Origin: an uncultured Alistipes sp.
Lineage (GTDB): Bacteria > Bacteroidota > Bacteroidia > Bacteroidales > Rikenellaceae
Direction: 5' to 3'
DNA length: 29,115 nt
Assembly: GCA_937911745.1 (NCBI GenBank)
Contig: CALDPX010000070.1
Location: 1-29,115, forward strand
Below, piece after piece: positions 6,523-14,924 of the stretch. Within the stretch, counting starts at the first letter, position 1. Every line of letters begins with the position of its first letter. A program made the position numbers and the translations under genes. The notes beneath the pieces are model-generated. The model did not search any database, had not been told where the DNA came from, and saw nothing but the letters and a program-made list of their open reading frames with translations.

Positions 6523-8904
6523 ATGATGGGAACTATGCCTACTAATTACGGAATAACCACAGTCTACGATCCAGATTTAATGTCGTTGTCGGAGGAGGAT
6601 ATAAAGAATAGATATATCACTCCTGCAATCGAGTCAAAAGGATGGACCAAGAATCAAACCAGAATGGAGTACACCATTAAGGAAAAGACTCCTTTCACAG
6701 ATGGAAAAATCATCATTAAAGGTCGCAAAGCAAAACGCGGAAATAGGAAGTCCGCAGACTATTTGCTGTTCCATAAGAACAACTATCCATTGGCAATTGT
6801 CGAAGCGAAAGATGCAACCAAGGAAGTTGCACATGGCATACAGCAGGCTATTGATTATGCTCGTATTCTTGATGTTCCTTTTGCTTACTCATCAAATGGA
6901 CTTGGCTTTGTCGAGCATGACATGAAGAGAGGTACAGAGAGACATTTATCAATGGCCGAATTCCCAACCCCAGAAGAGTTGTGGGAAAGATACAAGGGTG
7001 ATTACGATGTTACGCCAGAGGTTGAAGAGGTTATCCGACAGCCATATTTCTATCGTGAGGGTATTAATCAGCCAAGATATTACCAGCGAATTGCTATCAA
7101 CAGAACTGTGGAAGCGGTTGCGCGTGGACAGCAGCGTATACTTCTCGTAATGGCAACTGGTACTGGTAAGACCTGCACTGCCTTCCAAATTATCCATCGT
7201 CTTTACGCTTCCAAGAAGGTAAAGAAGGTGTTGTACCTAGCAGACCGAAATATCTTAATCGATCAAACTATCTTAAACGACTTTGCTCCTTTCAATGAGA
7301 AGGGAATTCTTACAAAGGTAAAAGCAAAGAACTTGGAGAGTCAGTTCGATATCTATATGTCATTGTACCACCAGCTCAGTGGAGATGATGACGAAGAGGC
7401 ATTCCGCCAATTTAAGCCAGAGTTCTTTGACCTTGTTGTTGTCGATGAGTGCCACAGAGGAAGTGCAAAAGAGAATTCGCGTTGGCGTAAAATTCTCGAC
7501 TACTTCAACTCTGCCATCCATATCGGTATGACTGCAACTCCAAAGGAGACTGAGGATGTGTCGAATAGTCACTACTTTGGGGAGCCAGTCTACACTTATT
7601 CACTCAAGCAGGGCATTGATGATGGTTTCCTTGCGCCATATCGCGTATTGCGCTTTGGTATCGACAAAGACCTTGAAGGTTACATTCCAGAGTATGGCAA
7701 GGTCGATGTTAATGGACAAGTTATCGAGCATAAGGTATACACATCCAAGGATTTCGATAGAAAACTTATCATCGATAAGAGAACGGAGACTGTTGCAAGG
7801 CGCATCACCGAGTACCTGCGACAGACTGATAGATTCTCAAAGACAATTGTATTCTGTGTGGACGAGGAACATGCTTTACGAATGCGAGAGGCCTTGATAC
7901 GAGAGAACGAAGACCTTGTTGCGCAGAATGATAAATACATCATGCGCATAACTGGTAGCGATGATTTGGGCAAGCAGCAGCTTGAGAACTTCATCGATAA
8001 CAATTGCCGCTATCCGACTATTGTAACAACCTCAAAGTTGTTGTCAACTGGTGTAGACTGCAAGATGGTTAAGTTGATCGTCTTGGAGTCAAACATCAAC
8101 TCTATGACGGAGTTTAAGCAGATAATCGGTCGAGGTACTCGTCTGGTTTGGGATCGTGACAAACGCTTCTTTACCATCATGGATTTCCGCAAGGCCACAC
8201 TTTTGTTTAGCGATCCAGAGTTTGATGGTCCAGCCACATCTACATATGACGGAGATGGCGAAAAGCCAATTTCGCCTACTGATGACATTATAGTTGATAC
8301 AGTGGACCCAGGTGACGATACCGACATACCTGATGACGAGCCAGAAATAGATAAAAAGTATCGTGTCGATGATGTTGACGCTACTATTATTAGTACTACA
8401 GAGTTGATTTATGGCCCAGATGGTAAGCTTGTGGCTAATCACTCAGAGAACTTCAAGAACCTCATTCTCGACAAGTATGCTACAATCGAAGAGTTCAAGA
8501 CTTCGTGGCTTGAATCTAACCGAGATGAGATGATAAAGGAGTTCGAGGAGAATGGTGTCGACTTTAATAGGTTTAAGGCGCAGATTGGTTGTGATGTGGA
8601 CATTTTCGACATCATTGCAATGGTAGGTTATGGCGTGGATGCTAGACTCAAAGCCGAGCGCGTTGACAATGTTAAAGAGTCTAATCTCTATACTACTTTA
8701 ACCGAGCAGCAAAAGAGTGTAGTTGACAAATTGCTGGATATTTACATTCAAAATGATTGTCTTGCAATAGAGACTATTGATACACTAAATCTCCCTAATT
8801 TTAGCGAGTTGGGCGGTCTTATCCCATGTGCGAGAATTATGGGTGGCAAGGGGAAGTACTTGCAATTTATAAAAGAGTTGATTAATAAAATTTACGAAGA
8901 ATAA
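6523..8904 (+). CDS. hsdR: Type I restriction enzyme, R (motor/nuclease) subunit
   Basis: 793 residues, the usual length for the shorter (EcoEI/EcoAI-like) HsdR class. The N-terminal nuclease domain carries the PD-(D/E)xK signature (SADYLLF, then AIVEAKD, about 77-99). The SF2 translocase has Walker A MATGTGKT (about 209-216), motif II DECH (about 308), motif III MTATPK and motif VI IGRGTRLVW. A helical C-terminal domain after about residue 620 contacts the methylase core. An acidic linker (about 580-620) with many Asp separates motor and tail. It cleaves DNA after translocation from unmethylated sites. The start at 6523 is one of two adjacent ATGs. hsdM follows 14 bp downstream. Confidence 0.96.
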   Translation: MMGTMPTNYGITTVYDPDLMSLSEEDIKNRYITPAIESKGWTKNQTRMEYTIKEKTPFTDGKIIIKGRKAKRGNRKSADYLLFHKNNYPLAIVEAKDATKEVAHGIQQAIDYARILDVPFAYSSNGLGFVEHDMKRGTERHLSMAEFPTPEELWERYKGDYDVTPEVEEVIRQPYFYREGINQPRYYQRIAINRTVEAVARGQQRILLVMATGTGKTCTAFQIIHRLYASKKVKKVLYLADRNILIDQTILNDFAPFNEKGILTKVKAKNLESQFDIYMSLYHQLSGDDDEEAFRQFKPEFFDLVVVDECHRGSAKENSRWRKILDYFNSAIHIGMTATPKETEDVSNSHYFGEPVYTYSLKQGIDDGFLAPYRVLRFGIDKDLEGYIPEYGKVDVNGQVIEHKVYTSKDFDRKLIIDKRTETVARRITEYLRQTDRFSKTIVFCVDEEHALRMREALIRENEDLVAQNDKYIMRITGSDDLGKQQLENFIDNNCRYPTIVTTSKLLSTGVDCKMVKLIVLESNINSMTEFKQIIGRGTRLVWDRDKRFFTIMDFRKATLLFSDPEFDGPATSTYDGDGEKPISPTDDIIVDTVDPGDDTDIPDDEPEIDKKYRVDDVDATIISTTELIYGPDGKLVANHSENFKNLILDKYATIEEFKTSWLESNRDEMIKEFEENGVDFNRFKAQIGCDVDIFDIIAMVGYGVDARLKAERVDNVKESNLYTTLTEQQKSVVDKLLDIYIQNDCLAIETIDTLNLPNFSELGGLIPCARIMGGKGKYLQFIKELINKIYEE

Positions 8905-8910
8905 AGGAGG
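8905..8910 (+). promoter_or_regulatory. Perfect Shine-Dalgarno sequence before hsdM
   Basis: AGGAGG sits directly after the hsdR stop and 8 bases before the hsdM ATG. Such complete SD sequences are uncommon in Bacteroidetes, which mostly initiate without strong SD pairing. This may ensure an excess of methylase over restriction subunit. Confidence 0.6.
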
Positions 8911-8918
8911 ATACAATT

Positions 8919-10397
8919 ATGTCAATGGAATCGCTTATTAAGAAGCTTCAGAACATTATGCGCGGTGATGATTTGTCGGGCACTGTTCAGTATCTCAAGC
9001 AAATGATATGGATGATCTTTTTGAAGATCTACGATGCACAAGAGGAGAAGTGGGAACTTCTCGAGGATGACTATACATCAATTATTCCAGAGGAGTTAAA
9101 GTGGCGCAACTGGGCCATCGACAACAATGATGGCAAGGCCCTTACAGGCGATGAGCTTATTAAGTTTGTAAACGACACTCTGATTATCGGATTAAAGAAT
9201 CTTGAGGTTAATGAGTACACTCCAAAGCGACACTTGATTGTTTGGCAGATGTTCCAGGATGCAGCTAACTTTATGAAGAATGGAACAAAGCTCCGCCAGA
9301 TGATTAATGAGCTTAACCAGAAGGACTTTACCAATGCTTCTGATACACACGAGTTTGGCGACATGTATGAGTCTATGCTCAAAGACTTGCAGGAGTCTAA
9401 GCGAGATGGTGGAGAGTTCTATACACCTCGTGCATTGACTGATTTCATTGTCGAGAAAGTTGACCCTTGCCTCGGTGAGCGTGTGGCCGATTTCGCTTGT
9501 GGCACTGGTGGTTTTCTCGTTAGTGCTTTGAAGCATCTCACCGCAAAGGTCCAGACCCCAGAAGACTTACAACTCTGCCGCAACAACTTGTTCGGCATTG
9601 AGAAAAAGTCGTTCCCTTATTCGTTGTGCATGACCAACCTTATTCTACACGAGGTTGATGAGCCAAAGGTTTACTACGACAACTCTCTCAACAAGAATGT
9701 GCGAGAGTACAAGGAGTCCGATTTGTTTGATGTGATTCTTATGAATCCTCCATATGGTGGTACAGAGGATGAGATCATCCAGATGAACTTTCCACAGGAG
9801 TATAGAGCATCGGAGACTGCCGATTTGTTTATGGCGGTTATTATGTATCGCCTTAAGGCTAACGGCCGTTGCGGTGTTGTGCTTCCTGATGGTTTCTTGT
9901 TCGGTACTGAGGGAACTAAGCGTAATTTGAAAGAAAAGTTGCTCAAAGAGTTTAATCTCCATACGGTATTGCGTCTCCCTAAATCGGTATTCGCTCCGTA
10001 CACATCAATCGCAACGAATGTGTTGTTCTTCGAGAAAGATGAGGACGGCACAAAGAATACCTGGTTTTATCGCCTCGACATCCCTGCCGACAGAAAGGCA
10101 TTTTCGAAGACCAAGCCTATCAAGTCGGAGCACTTCCAGTGCGTCCGCGATTGGTGGGTAAACAGAGAAGAGATCCAGGACGAGGAGGGCAACTATAAAG
10201 CTCGTAAATTCTCGTTTGATGAGCTTGAGGCAGGCAACTTTAATCTCGATTTGTGTGGATACCCTCACAAGGTCGAGGATATCCTTGAGCCAATGGAGTT
10301 GATAAGCAGCTATAAGGAGCAGCGTGCGCAGCTCAACGCTCAAATTGATGAGATATTAAAGGATATTACCGCAATTTTGGAAAATCCAGAAGCATAG
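8919..10397 (+). CDS. hsdM: Type I DNA methyltransferase, M subunit
   Basis: 492 residues, typical of HsdM. A helical N-terminal domain (about 1-130) precedes the N6-adenine methyltransferase core, with the SAM-binding motif VADFACGTGGFLVSAL (about 188-203) and the catalytic NPPYGG (about 276-281). The segment LKDLQESKRDGGEFYTPRAL just before motif I is characteristic of HsdM. Two M subunits with one S subunit form the methylase, and adding HsdR gives the full restriction enzyme. The gene is 4 bp from hsdS. Confidence 0.97.
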   Translation: MSMESLIKKLQNIMRGDDLSGTVQYLKQMIWMIFLKIYDAQEEKWELLEDDYTSIIPEELKWRNWAIDNNDGKALTGDELIKFVNDTLIIGLKNLEVNEYTPKRHLIVWQMFQDAANFMKNGTKLRQMINELNQKDFTNASDTHEFGDMYESMLKDLQESKRDGGEFYTPRALTDFIVEKVDPCLGERVADFACGTGGFLVSALKHLTAKVQTPEDLQLCRNNLFGIEKKSFPYSLCMTNLILHEVDEPKVYYDNSLNKNVREYKESDLFDVILMNPPYGGTEDEIIQMNFPQEYRASETADLFMAVIMYRLKANGRCGVVLPDGFLFGTEGTKRNLKEKLLKEFNLHTVLRLPKSVFAPYTSIATNVLFFEKDEDGTKNTWFYRLDIPADRKAFSKTKPIKSEHFQCVRDWWVNREEIQDEEGNYKARKFSFDELEAGNFNLDLCGYPHKVEDILEPMELISSYKEQRAQLNAQIDEILKDITAILENPEA

Positions 10398-10401
10398 AGA
10401 T

Positions 10402-11943
10402 ATGACAGCTGAAGATTTAAGAAAGTCTATATTGCAGCAGGCTATTCAAGGAAAGCTTGTTCCGCAAGATCCTACAGATGAGCCAGCATCGGCACTTCTC
10501 GCAAGAATACGAGAAGAGAAAGCTCGTCTGGTTAAGGAAAAGAAAATAAAGAAGGATAAGAATGAGTCATTGATCTATCGCGGTGATGACAATTCCTATT
10601 ATGAGAAGTTTGCTGACGGGACAGTCAAATGTATCGATGAGGAGATTCCGTTTGATATACCCCAGGGCTGGGAGTGGGCAAATATTGGATCTCTATTCTT
10701 CATCCAAACAGGAGCATCGTTCAAGAAAGAGCAAGCTTATACGACTCCTAAAGGCATTAGAATATTGAGAGGCGGAAATATTCTCCCCAACTATTATACA
10801 TTCAAAGATGACGATTTGTTCGTTGATCCTTCACTTGTTTCAGACTCAATATTATTGCAGAAGAATGATTTGATAACCCCTGCAGTTACCAGCATCGATA
10901 ATATTGGCAAAATGGCCAGAATTACGGAATCGTATACTAATGTTAGTGCTGGCGGTTTTGTATTCATTATGAGGGGGTATTTACAAAATGATGTTCTGTC
11001 AGAATATTTATGTGCTGCTATTCAGAGCCCTTATGTTACTAATAGCATTAAGGCGATTACAAAAAAATCGGGATCAGCGTTCTACAATATTGGTAAAGAA
11101 AGACTTGTATCTATATTTGTACCAATACCACCAATAGAAGAGCAACAAAGAATAGTTGATAGAATTAATCTACTACTCACACATGTAGATAAGTATAAGG
11201 CTGTGTACTCATTGATTACTAGCCTTGAGAACTCTATTCTCCCATCCATTAAGAAGTCTATTCTTCAATATGCTATCCAGGGCAAACTAGTGCCTCAGAA
11301 TCCAGAGGATGAGCCTGCAAACGAACTATTGAAGCGCATCGAGGAGGAGAAGGCTCGACTTGTAAAGGCGGGTAAAATTAAGCGCGACAAGAATGCTTCC
11401 GTCATCTTCAAAGGTGAGGATAACAAGTATTATGAGAAATTAGGCAGCAAAGTCTCTGATATTTCGGACGAAATTCCATACGAACTTCCTGCCAATTGGG
11501 AGTTTGTTAGATTGTCAAGATTGTGTTGGTTAGATGACGGAGTCAAGGTGTCGGGAGAAAAACTGCCGTACCTTGATGCAAAACACCATAGAGGTAAAGG
11601 AGAAGTTACTCATCTCACTTCTGGAAAGGTTGTTACGCCACCATGCAAAGTAATACTTGTAGATGGCGAGAACTCTGGAGAGATCTTTGATGTGAGTGAA
11701 CGAGGATATCTCGGTAGTACATTTAAGGTGCTGCAAATATCTCCTTGTATCTCGGAAGAGTGGCTACACATTCTTCTTATGAATTATAGAGACCTATTTA
11801 AGAATAGCAAAGTCGGTGCGGCTATCCCGCATTTGAACAAGAACTTATTTAGGAATTTGATAGTCGGCATACCACCGCTATCAGAGCAGGGCAAAATAGT
11901 GTCTCGTATTCAACAAGTGTATAAAAGCATTGAGGGCGTTTAA
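10402..11943 (+). CDS. hsdS: Type I specificity subunit, currently expressed copy
   Basis: 513 residues with the standard two-repeat HsdS architecture. A conserved start (KSILQQAIQGKLVPQ) leads to target-recognition domain 1 (about 90-250) ending in PIPPIEEQQRIV. A central conserved region with the same KSILQYAIQGKLVPQN motif (about 285-350) leads to recognition domain 2 (about 355-500) ending in GIPPLSEQGKIV. Residues about 64-94 and 291-354 are encoded by exact inverted repeats shared with the silent cassette on the opposite strand. The gene is therefore one state of an invertible locus, and its recognition sequence is expected to change by inversion. Its stop overlaps the stop of the converging silent copy by 3 bases. 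Confidence 0.95.
   Translation: MTAEDLRKSILQQAIQGKLVPQDPTDEPASALLARIREEKARLVKEKKIKKDKNESLIYRGDDNSYYEKFADGTVKCIDEEIPFDIPQGWEWANIGSLFFIQTGASFKKEQAYTTPKGIRILRGGNILPNYYTFKDDDLFVDPSLVSDSILLQKNDLITPAVTSIDNIGKMARITESYTNVSAGGFVFIMRGYLQNDVLSEYLCAAIQSPYVTNSIKAITKKSGSAFYNIGKERLVSIFVPIPPIEEQQRIVDRINLLLTHVDKYKAVYSLITSLENSILPSIKKSILQYAIQGKLVPQNPEDEPANELLKRIEEEKARLVKAGKIKRDKNASVIFKGEDNKYYEKLGSKVSDISDEIPYELPANWEFVRLSRLCWLDDGVKVSGEKLPYLDAKHHRGKGEVTHLTSGKVVTPPCKVILVDGENSGEIFDVSERGYLGSTFKVLQISPCISEEWLHILLMNYRDLFKNSKVGAAIPHLNKNLFRNLIVGIPPLSEQGKIVSRIQQVYKSIEGV
10593..10681 (+). repeat. Inverted repeat 1, left copy (89 bp) in hsdS before domain 1
   Basis: Exactly complementary to 13247-13335. It encodes the conserved segment ending FDIPQGWEWA just upstream of recognition domain 1. 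Recombination between the two copies would invert 10682-13246 and swap both recognition domains at once. Confidence 0.93.
11272..11462 (+). repeat. Inverted repeat 2, left copy (191 bp) in the centre of hsdS
   Basis: Exactly complementary to 12481-12671. It encodes the central conserved region between the two recognition domains. Recombination here inverts 11463-12480 and swaps domain 2 only. The lack of any mismatch over 191 bp, while the flanking domains are unrelated, indicates ongoing exchange. Confidence 0.93.
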
Positions 11944-11957
11944 CCCTCAATGCTTTT
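11923..11957. terminator. Bidirectional terminator between the converging hsdS copies
   Basis: A perfect 14-bp stem (11923-11936 with 11944-11957) with a 7-nt loop that contains both stop codons. It is followed by T-rich tails on both strands. The arms also encode the shared C-terminus KSIEG of both hsdS copies, so the structure is kept in every inversion state. Confidence 0.75.
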
Positions 11958-12480
11958 TAATACCTTTCTGATCGCTGGTACAATTCGCCTTATTTCGCTA
12001 TAGGGCGGCAGAGGTACCAGAAGCTGTTTGAGATTATTTACACTGACACCTCCTATGATTCCACTCTTACTAGATGTAAAAATGTCGTAGAAAATAGGAG
12101 ATTGCAGGTAATAAAGAATATACTCTGATATATCAGCGTATGGAGCAAAACAACACAGTTTATTGCCGAAGCATACATCTTGCTCAAGTTGTCCAACCTT
12201 TCTACCAGCACTACCTCCTTCGATGCACATTAACACCGCACCCTTTGGTGCGATTCTAAATTCTGACAAATGTGACTCTGGTATCGCAACACCATTTTTA
12301 TAACAGAATCTTCCTTCAAACGAAAGATCTTTAGTAGCAATATATTCTAGTCCTTCGACATCTGTGTAATACTTCTTTTTGTCGGACTCGTTAATACTAT
12401 TGCCAGTGTACAAATTAGCCAATGTCGAGAGCCTGCACCATTGCCAAGATTCTGGAATATCGAATGGTATATCATCTGTT

Positions 12481-12671
12481 ATATCAGAGACTTTGCTGCC
12501 TAATTTCTCATAATACTTGTTATCCTCACCTTTGAAGATGACGGAAGCATTCTTGTCGCGCTTAATTTTACCCGCCTTTACAAGTCGAGCCTTCTCCTCC
12601 TCGATGCGCTTCAATAGTTCGTTTGCAGGCTCATCCTCTGGATTCTGAGGCACTAGTTTGCCCTGGATAGC
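12481..12671 (-). repeat. Inverted repeat 2, right copy (191 bp)
   Basis: Exact reverse complement of 11272-11462, in the middle of the silent cassette. Confidence 0.93.
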
Positions 12672-13246
12672 GTATTGGAGAATAGATTTCTTGAGTTCTG
12701 GAATAATTGAAACTTCAAGATTATTTATCTTCTCTTTTCTGGAGCGGAAATCATTAACTTTGCATTCAAGTTTAGCAATTATATTCGCTATTCGCTGTTG
12801 CTCATTAAGCGGTGGAATCGGTATGAGTAGCTTCGAATAATGCGCATAACCAAAATTGGGCTGCATTCCCGATAATTGTTCCGCTAATTGCTGCTTAAAA
12901 AGATGTGTCTTAGTAACATAATACAAGTATATATTATTTGCCAAATCTCCATAGAAACGAAGACGAAGAGTACTTGTATTCAATATAATATCACAGTCTG
13001 CCATGTTATAAATGGCAGACTTGCCCCAACTTCCACCAGAACATGCACACACAATATCTCCTGGATCTAATTGGAAATGTTTATACTTTTCAATATACTC
13101 TTCCTTGGAAATATACTTTTTCGACTTTTGTAAATCCACATCTCCTTCAAGAATATTTGTTACTGTAAGCAACTGAACGCCAGAATCTCGGTATTGAAAA
13201 CTTCTAATACCAGGGCCTTCTTGTATGATTGAAACCTCACGTAATC

Positions 13247-13335
13247 TTGCCCACTCCCAGCCCTGGGGTATATCAAACGGAATCTCCTCATCGATACATT
13301 TGACTGTCCCGTCAGCAAACTTCTCATAATAGGAA
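13247..13335 (-). repeat. Inverted repeat 1, right copy (89 bp)
   Basis: Exact reverse complement of 10593-10681. It ends 48 bp before the recombinase gene, placing the recombinase at the edge of the invertible region. Confidence 0.93.
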
Positions 13336-13383
13336 CTATGGACTATCTTTTATGCTGAGTATTAACCATAAAATCAAGTCAGT

Positions 13384-14187
13384 ATGAAAGAGAATTTTAA
13401 AGACTATTTGCGCCAATCAAACATGGCGGAGAACACCATTTCGGCTTATGTGTATGCTGTGTCAGACTTCTTGAATAGGCACAGGCACATCACAAAAAAG
13501 GAGTTGTTGCTTTACAAAACTTATCTTATCGAAACATTCAAGCCCAAGACAGTCAACCTGCGCATTCAAGCATTAAACAAGTACCTGGCTTTTATCGGGA
13601 AGCCAAAGTTACATTTGAAGTCGGTCAAGGTGCAGCAACGGTCATTCTTGGAGAATGTGATTAGCCATGCAGATTATGAGTTCCTTAAACAATCGCTACT
13701 TAGCGATGGGAATATGGAGTGGTACTTTGTCGTCCGTTTCTTGGCCGCGACTGGTGCTCGCGTCAGCGAGTTGGTGCAGCTTAAGGTTGAGCATATCCAA
13801 ATAGGATATTTTGATATCTACTCTAAAGGAGGAAAGGTCAGGAGGCTCTATATTCCCAAGAGGCTGCGTAAAGATGCGATATGCTGGCTCAACGAACTCG
13901 GCCACAATAGTGGCTACATATTCCTCAACCGTTTTGGCGAGAGAATTACAACCAGAGGAATCTCGCAGCAGCTAAAAAACTTTGCTCAAAAGTATGGGCT
14001 TAATCCCAAAGTTGTCTATCCACACTCGTTCCGCCACAGATTTGCAAAGAGCTTCCTGGATAAGTTTAACGACATCTCTCTCCTAGCCGATCTAATGGGC
14101 CACGAAAGTATCGAAACAACCCGAATTTATCTCCGCAGAACAGCCAACGAACAACAAGAAATCGTTGACAAGGTGATAACTTGGTGA
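13384..14187 (+). CDS. Tyrosine recombinase, probable hsdS invertase
   Basis: 267 residues, compact, with a short core-binding domain (1-95) and a full catalytic set: Arg126 (TGARVSELVQLK), Lys148 (SKGGKVRRLYIP), His214/Arg217 (HSFRHRFAKSF), His240 (LMGHESIETT) and Tyr249 (RIYLRR). Size and position match the Xer-like invertases beside phase-variable type I loci in Bacteroides and Streptococcus. It lies just outside the outer inverted repeat in the same direction as hsdS. Role by context: site-specific inversion between the repeats, giving up to four hsdS alleles. The repeats are long enough for general recombination too, so the enzyme may not be the only driver. Confidence 0.9.
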   Translation: MKENFKDYLRQSNMAENTISAYVYAVSDFLNRHRHITKKELLLYKTYLIETFKPKTVNLRIQALNKYLAFIGKPKLHLKSVKVQQRSFLENVISHADYEFLKQSLLSDGNMEWYFVVRFLAATGARVSELVQLKVEHIQIGYFDIYSKGGKVRRLYIPKRLRKDAICWLNELGHNSGYIFLNRFGERITTRGISQQLKNFAQKYGLNPKVVYPHSFRHRFAKSFLDKFNDISLLADLMGHESIETTRIYLRRTANEQQEIVDKVITW

Positions 14188-14276
14188 AGATATAATGAGT
14201 GAAGCGAAATTAATTTACTATCTGATAGTCTGTTTGAGATATTTTTATTAATTTTACACAGAAATTGGAGTTCTCT
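14188..14276 (+). promoter_or_regulatory. Upstream region of the ten-gene operon with a 13-bp palindrome
   Basis: The only gap before the operon. ACTATC-T-GATAGT at 14217-14229 is a perfect inverted repeat and a possible operator. TTTG at 14233-14236 could be a -33 element, but I find no matching TAnnTTTG box at the right distance. A non-standard promoter, perhaps read by the operon's own sigma-like protein, is conceivable but unproven. Confidence 0.35.
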
Positions 14277-14885
14277 ATGGGATACTTATGGGAACTATAC
14301 TATTTGTGTTACAAATTAATCTCTTTTATTATGGGAATCTCAGCTTCAACTATACTAAAGTTAATTACCCTTGTGCGCTCATTAGCGCAGGAGTCTCCTC
14401 TTAAAAAAGTATCAAGAAAAGAATTGGAGGCCGCGATTTTAGATATTAATAAGCTCGAATATGAGAACAATCCACGAGAATGTTTAAATAGAGTGTTAAC
14501 CCACCTAGAATCTGCATATAACCAATTCGAACCAAGTACATGGAATTTCTTAGATGATGAAGATCGTGTTTTGTGGGCTCAACGAACATATAAGAATTCT
14601 CTATGCTTGGCAATTGCTGTAATCCATTTGTATTTGGGGAATAAGAAAATGGCAAAAGCGTGGTTGAAAGATGAGTTATCATTATATGGATGGATATTTA
14701 TGCCTGATAAATCCTTAGATATATTAGGATTCAATGATACAAAAGAATTCTTCAATGCTGTTTTTGAGGATAACGGAGAAACATATGAAATGATTGAGCA
14801 TGCTACAAGATTTCATCATGAACAGGCTCTTGATGATAGGAGTTGGAATCCTTTAGATCCAAGCCAGAACCCTTATCCATATTAG
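14277..14885 (+). CDS. Unknown protein with hydrophobic N-terminus, first gene of the operon
   Basis: About 202 residues from the ATG at 14277, preferred over an upstream TTG because GGAG lies 6 bases before it. The first 35 residues are hydrophobic and aromatic (MGYLWELYYLCYKLISFIMG, then TILKLITLVRSL) and could form a membrane anchor or signal. The rest is soluble and helical, with pairs such as NNPRECLNRVLTHLESAYNQF and CLAIAVIHLYLGNKKMAKAWLKDEL that look like TPR-type or all-helical repeats. The tail is rich in Asp, Pro and His. I do not recognise the family. It opens the operon, 39 bp before the sigma-like gene, and its low GC matches the following genes rather than the recombinase before it. 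Confidence 0.7.
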   Translation: MGYLWELYYLCYKLISFIMGISASTILKLITLVRSLAQESPLKKVSRKELEAAILDINKLEYENNPRECLNRVLTHLESAYNQFEPSTWNFLDDEDRVLWAQRTYKNSLCLAIAVIHLYLGNKKMAKAWLKDELSLYGWIFMPDKSLDILGFNDTKEFFNAVFEDNGETYEMIEHATRFHHEQALDDRSWNPLDPSQNPYPY

Positions 14886-14924
14886 AATTCAAAAAGAAAT
14901 GATTATTAAAGCAATGAGGATCAT

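Larger units (their letters stand above)
11940..13335 (-). pseudogene. hsdS: Silent hsdS cassette lacking its 5' end (inversion partner)
   Basis: An open frame runs on the minus strand from a stop near 13359 to 11940 without interruption. It enters at the residues SYYEKFADGTVKC of inverted repeat 1, not at a start codon. It has a different domain 1 (REVSIIQEGPGIRSFQYRDS, ending PIPPLNEQQRIA), the same central region (inverted repeat 2), and a different domain 2 (STLANLYTGNSINESD, ending PLPPYSEIRRIV). The missing first 60 or so codons and the lack of a promoter mean it is a storage copy of two alternative recognition domains. It becomes functional when inverted behind hsdM. The frame is intact, so it is silent rather than decayed. 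Confidence 0.92.

Noticed and set aside
8010..8442. Long minus-strand frames inside hsdR, hsdM and hsdS
   Set aside because: They are shadows of clearly coding plus-strand genes and have no family resemblance.
11940..13335. A decayed second type I R-M system
   Set aside because: There is no second hsdR or hsdM, the frame is intact, and exact inverted repeats show that it is a switching cassette.
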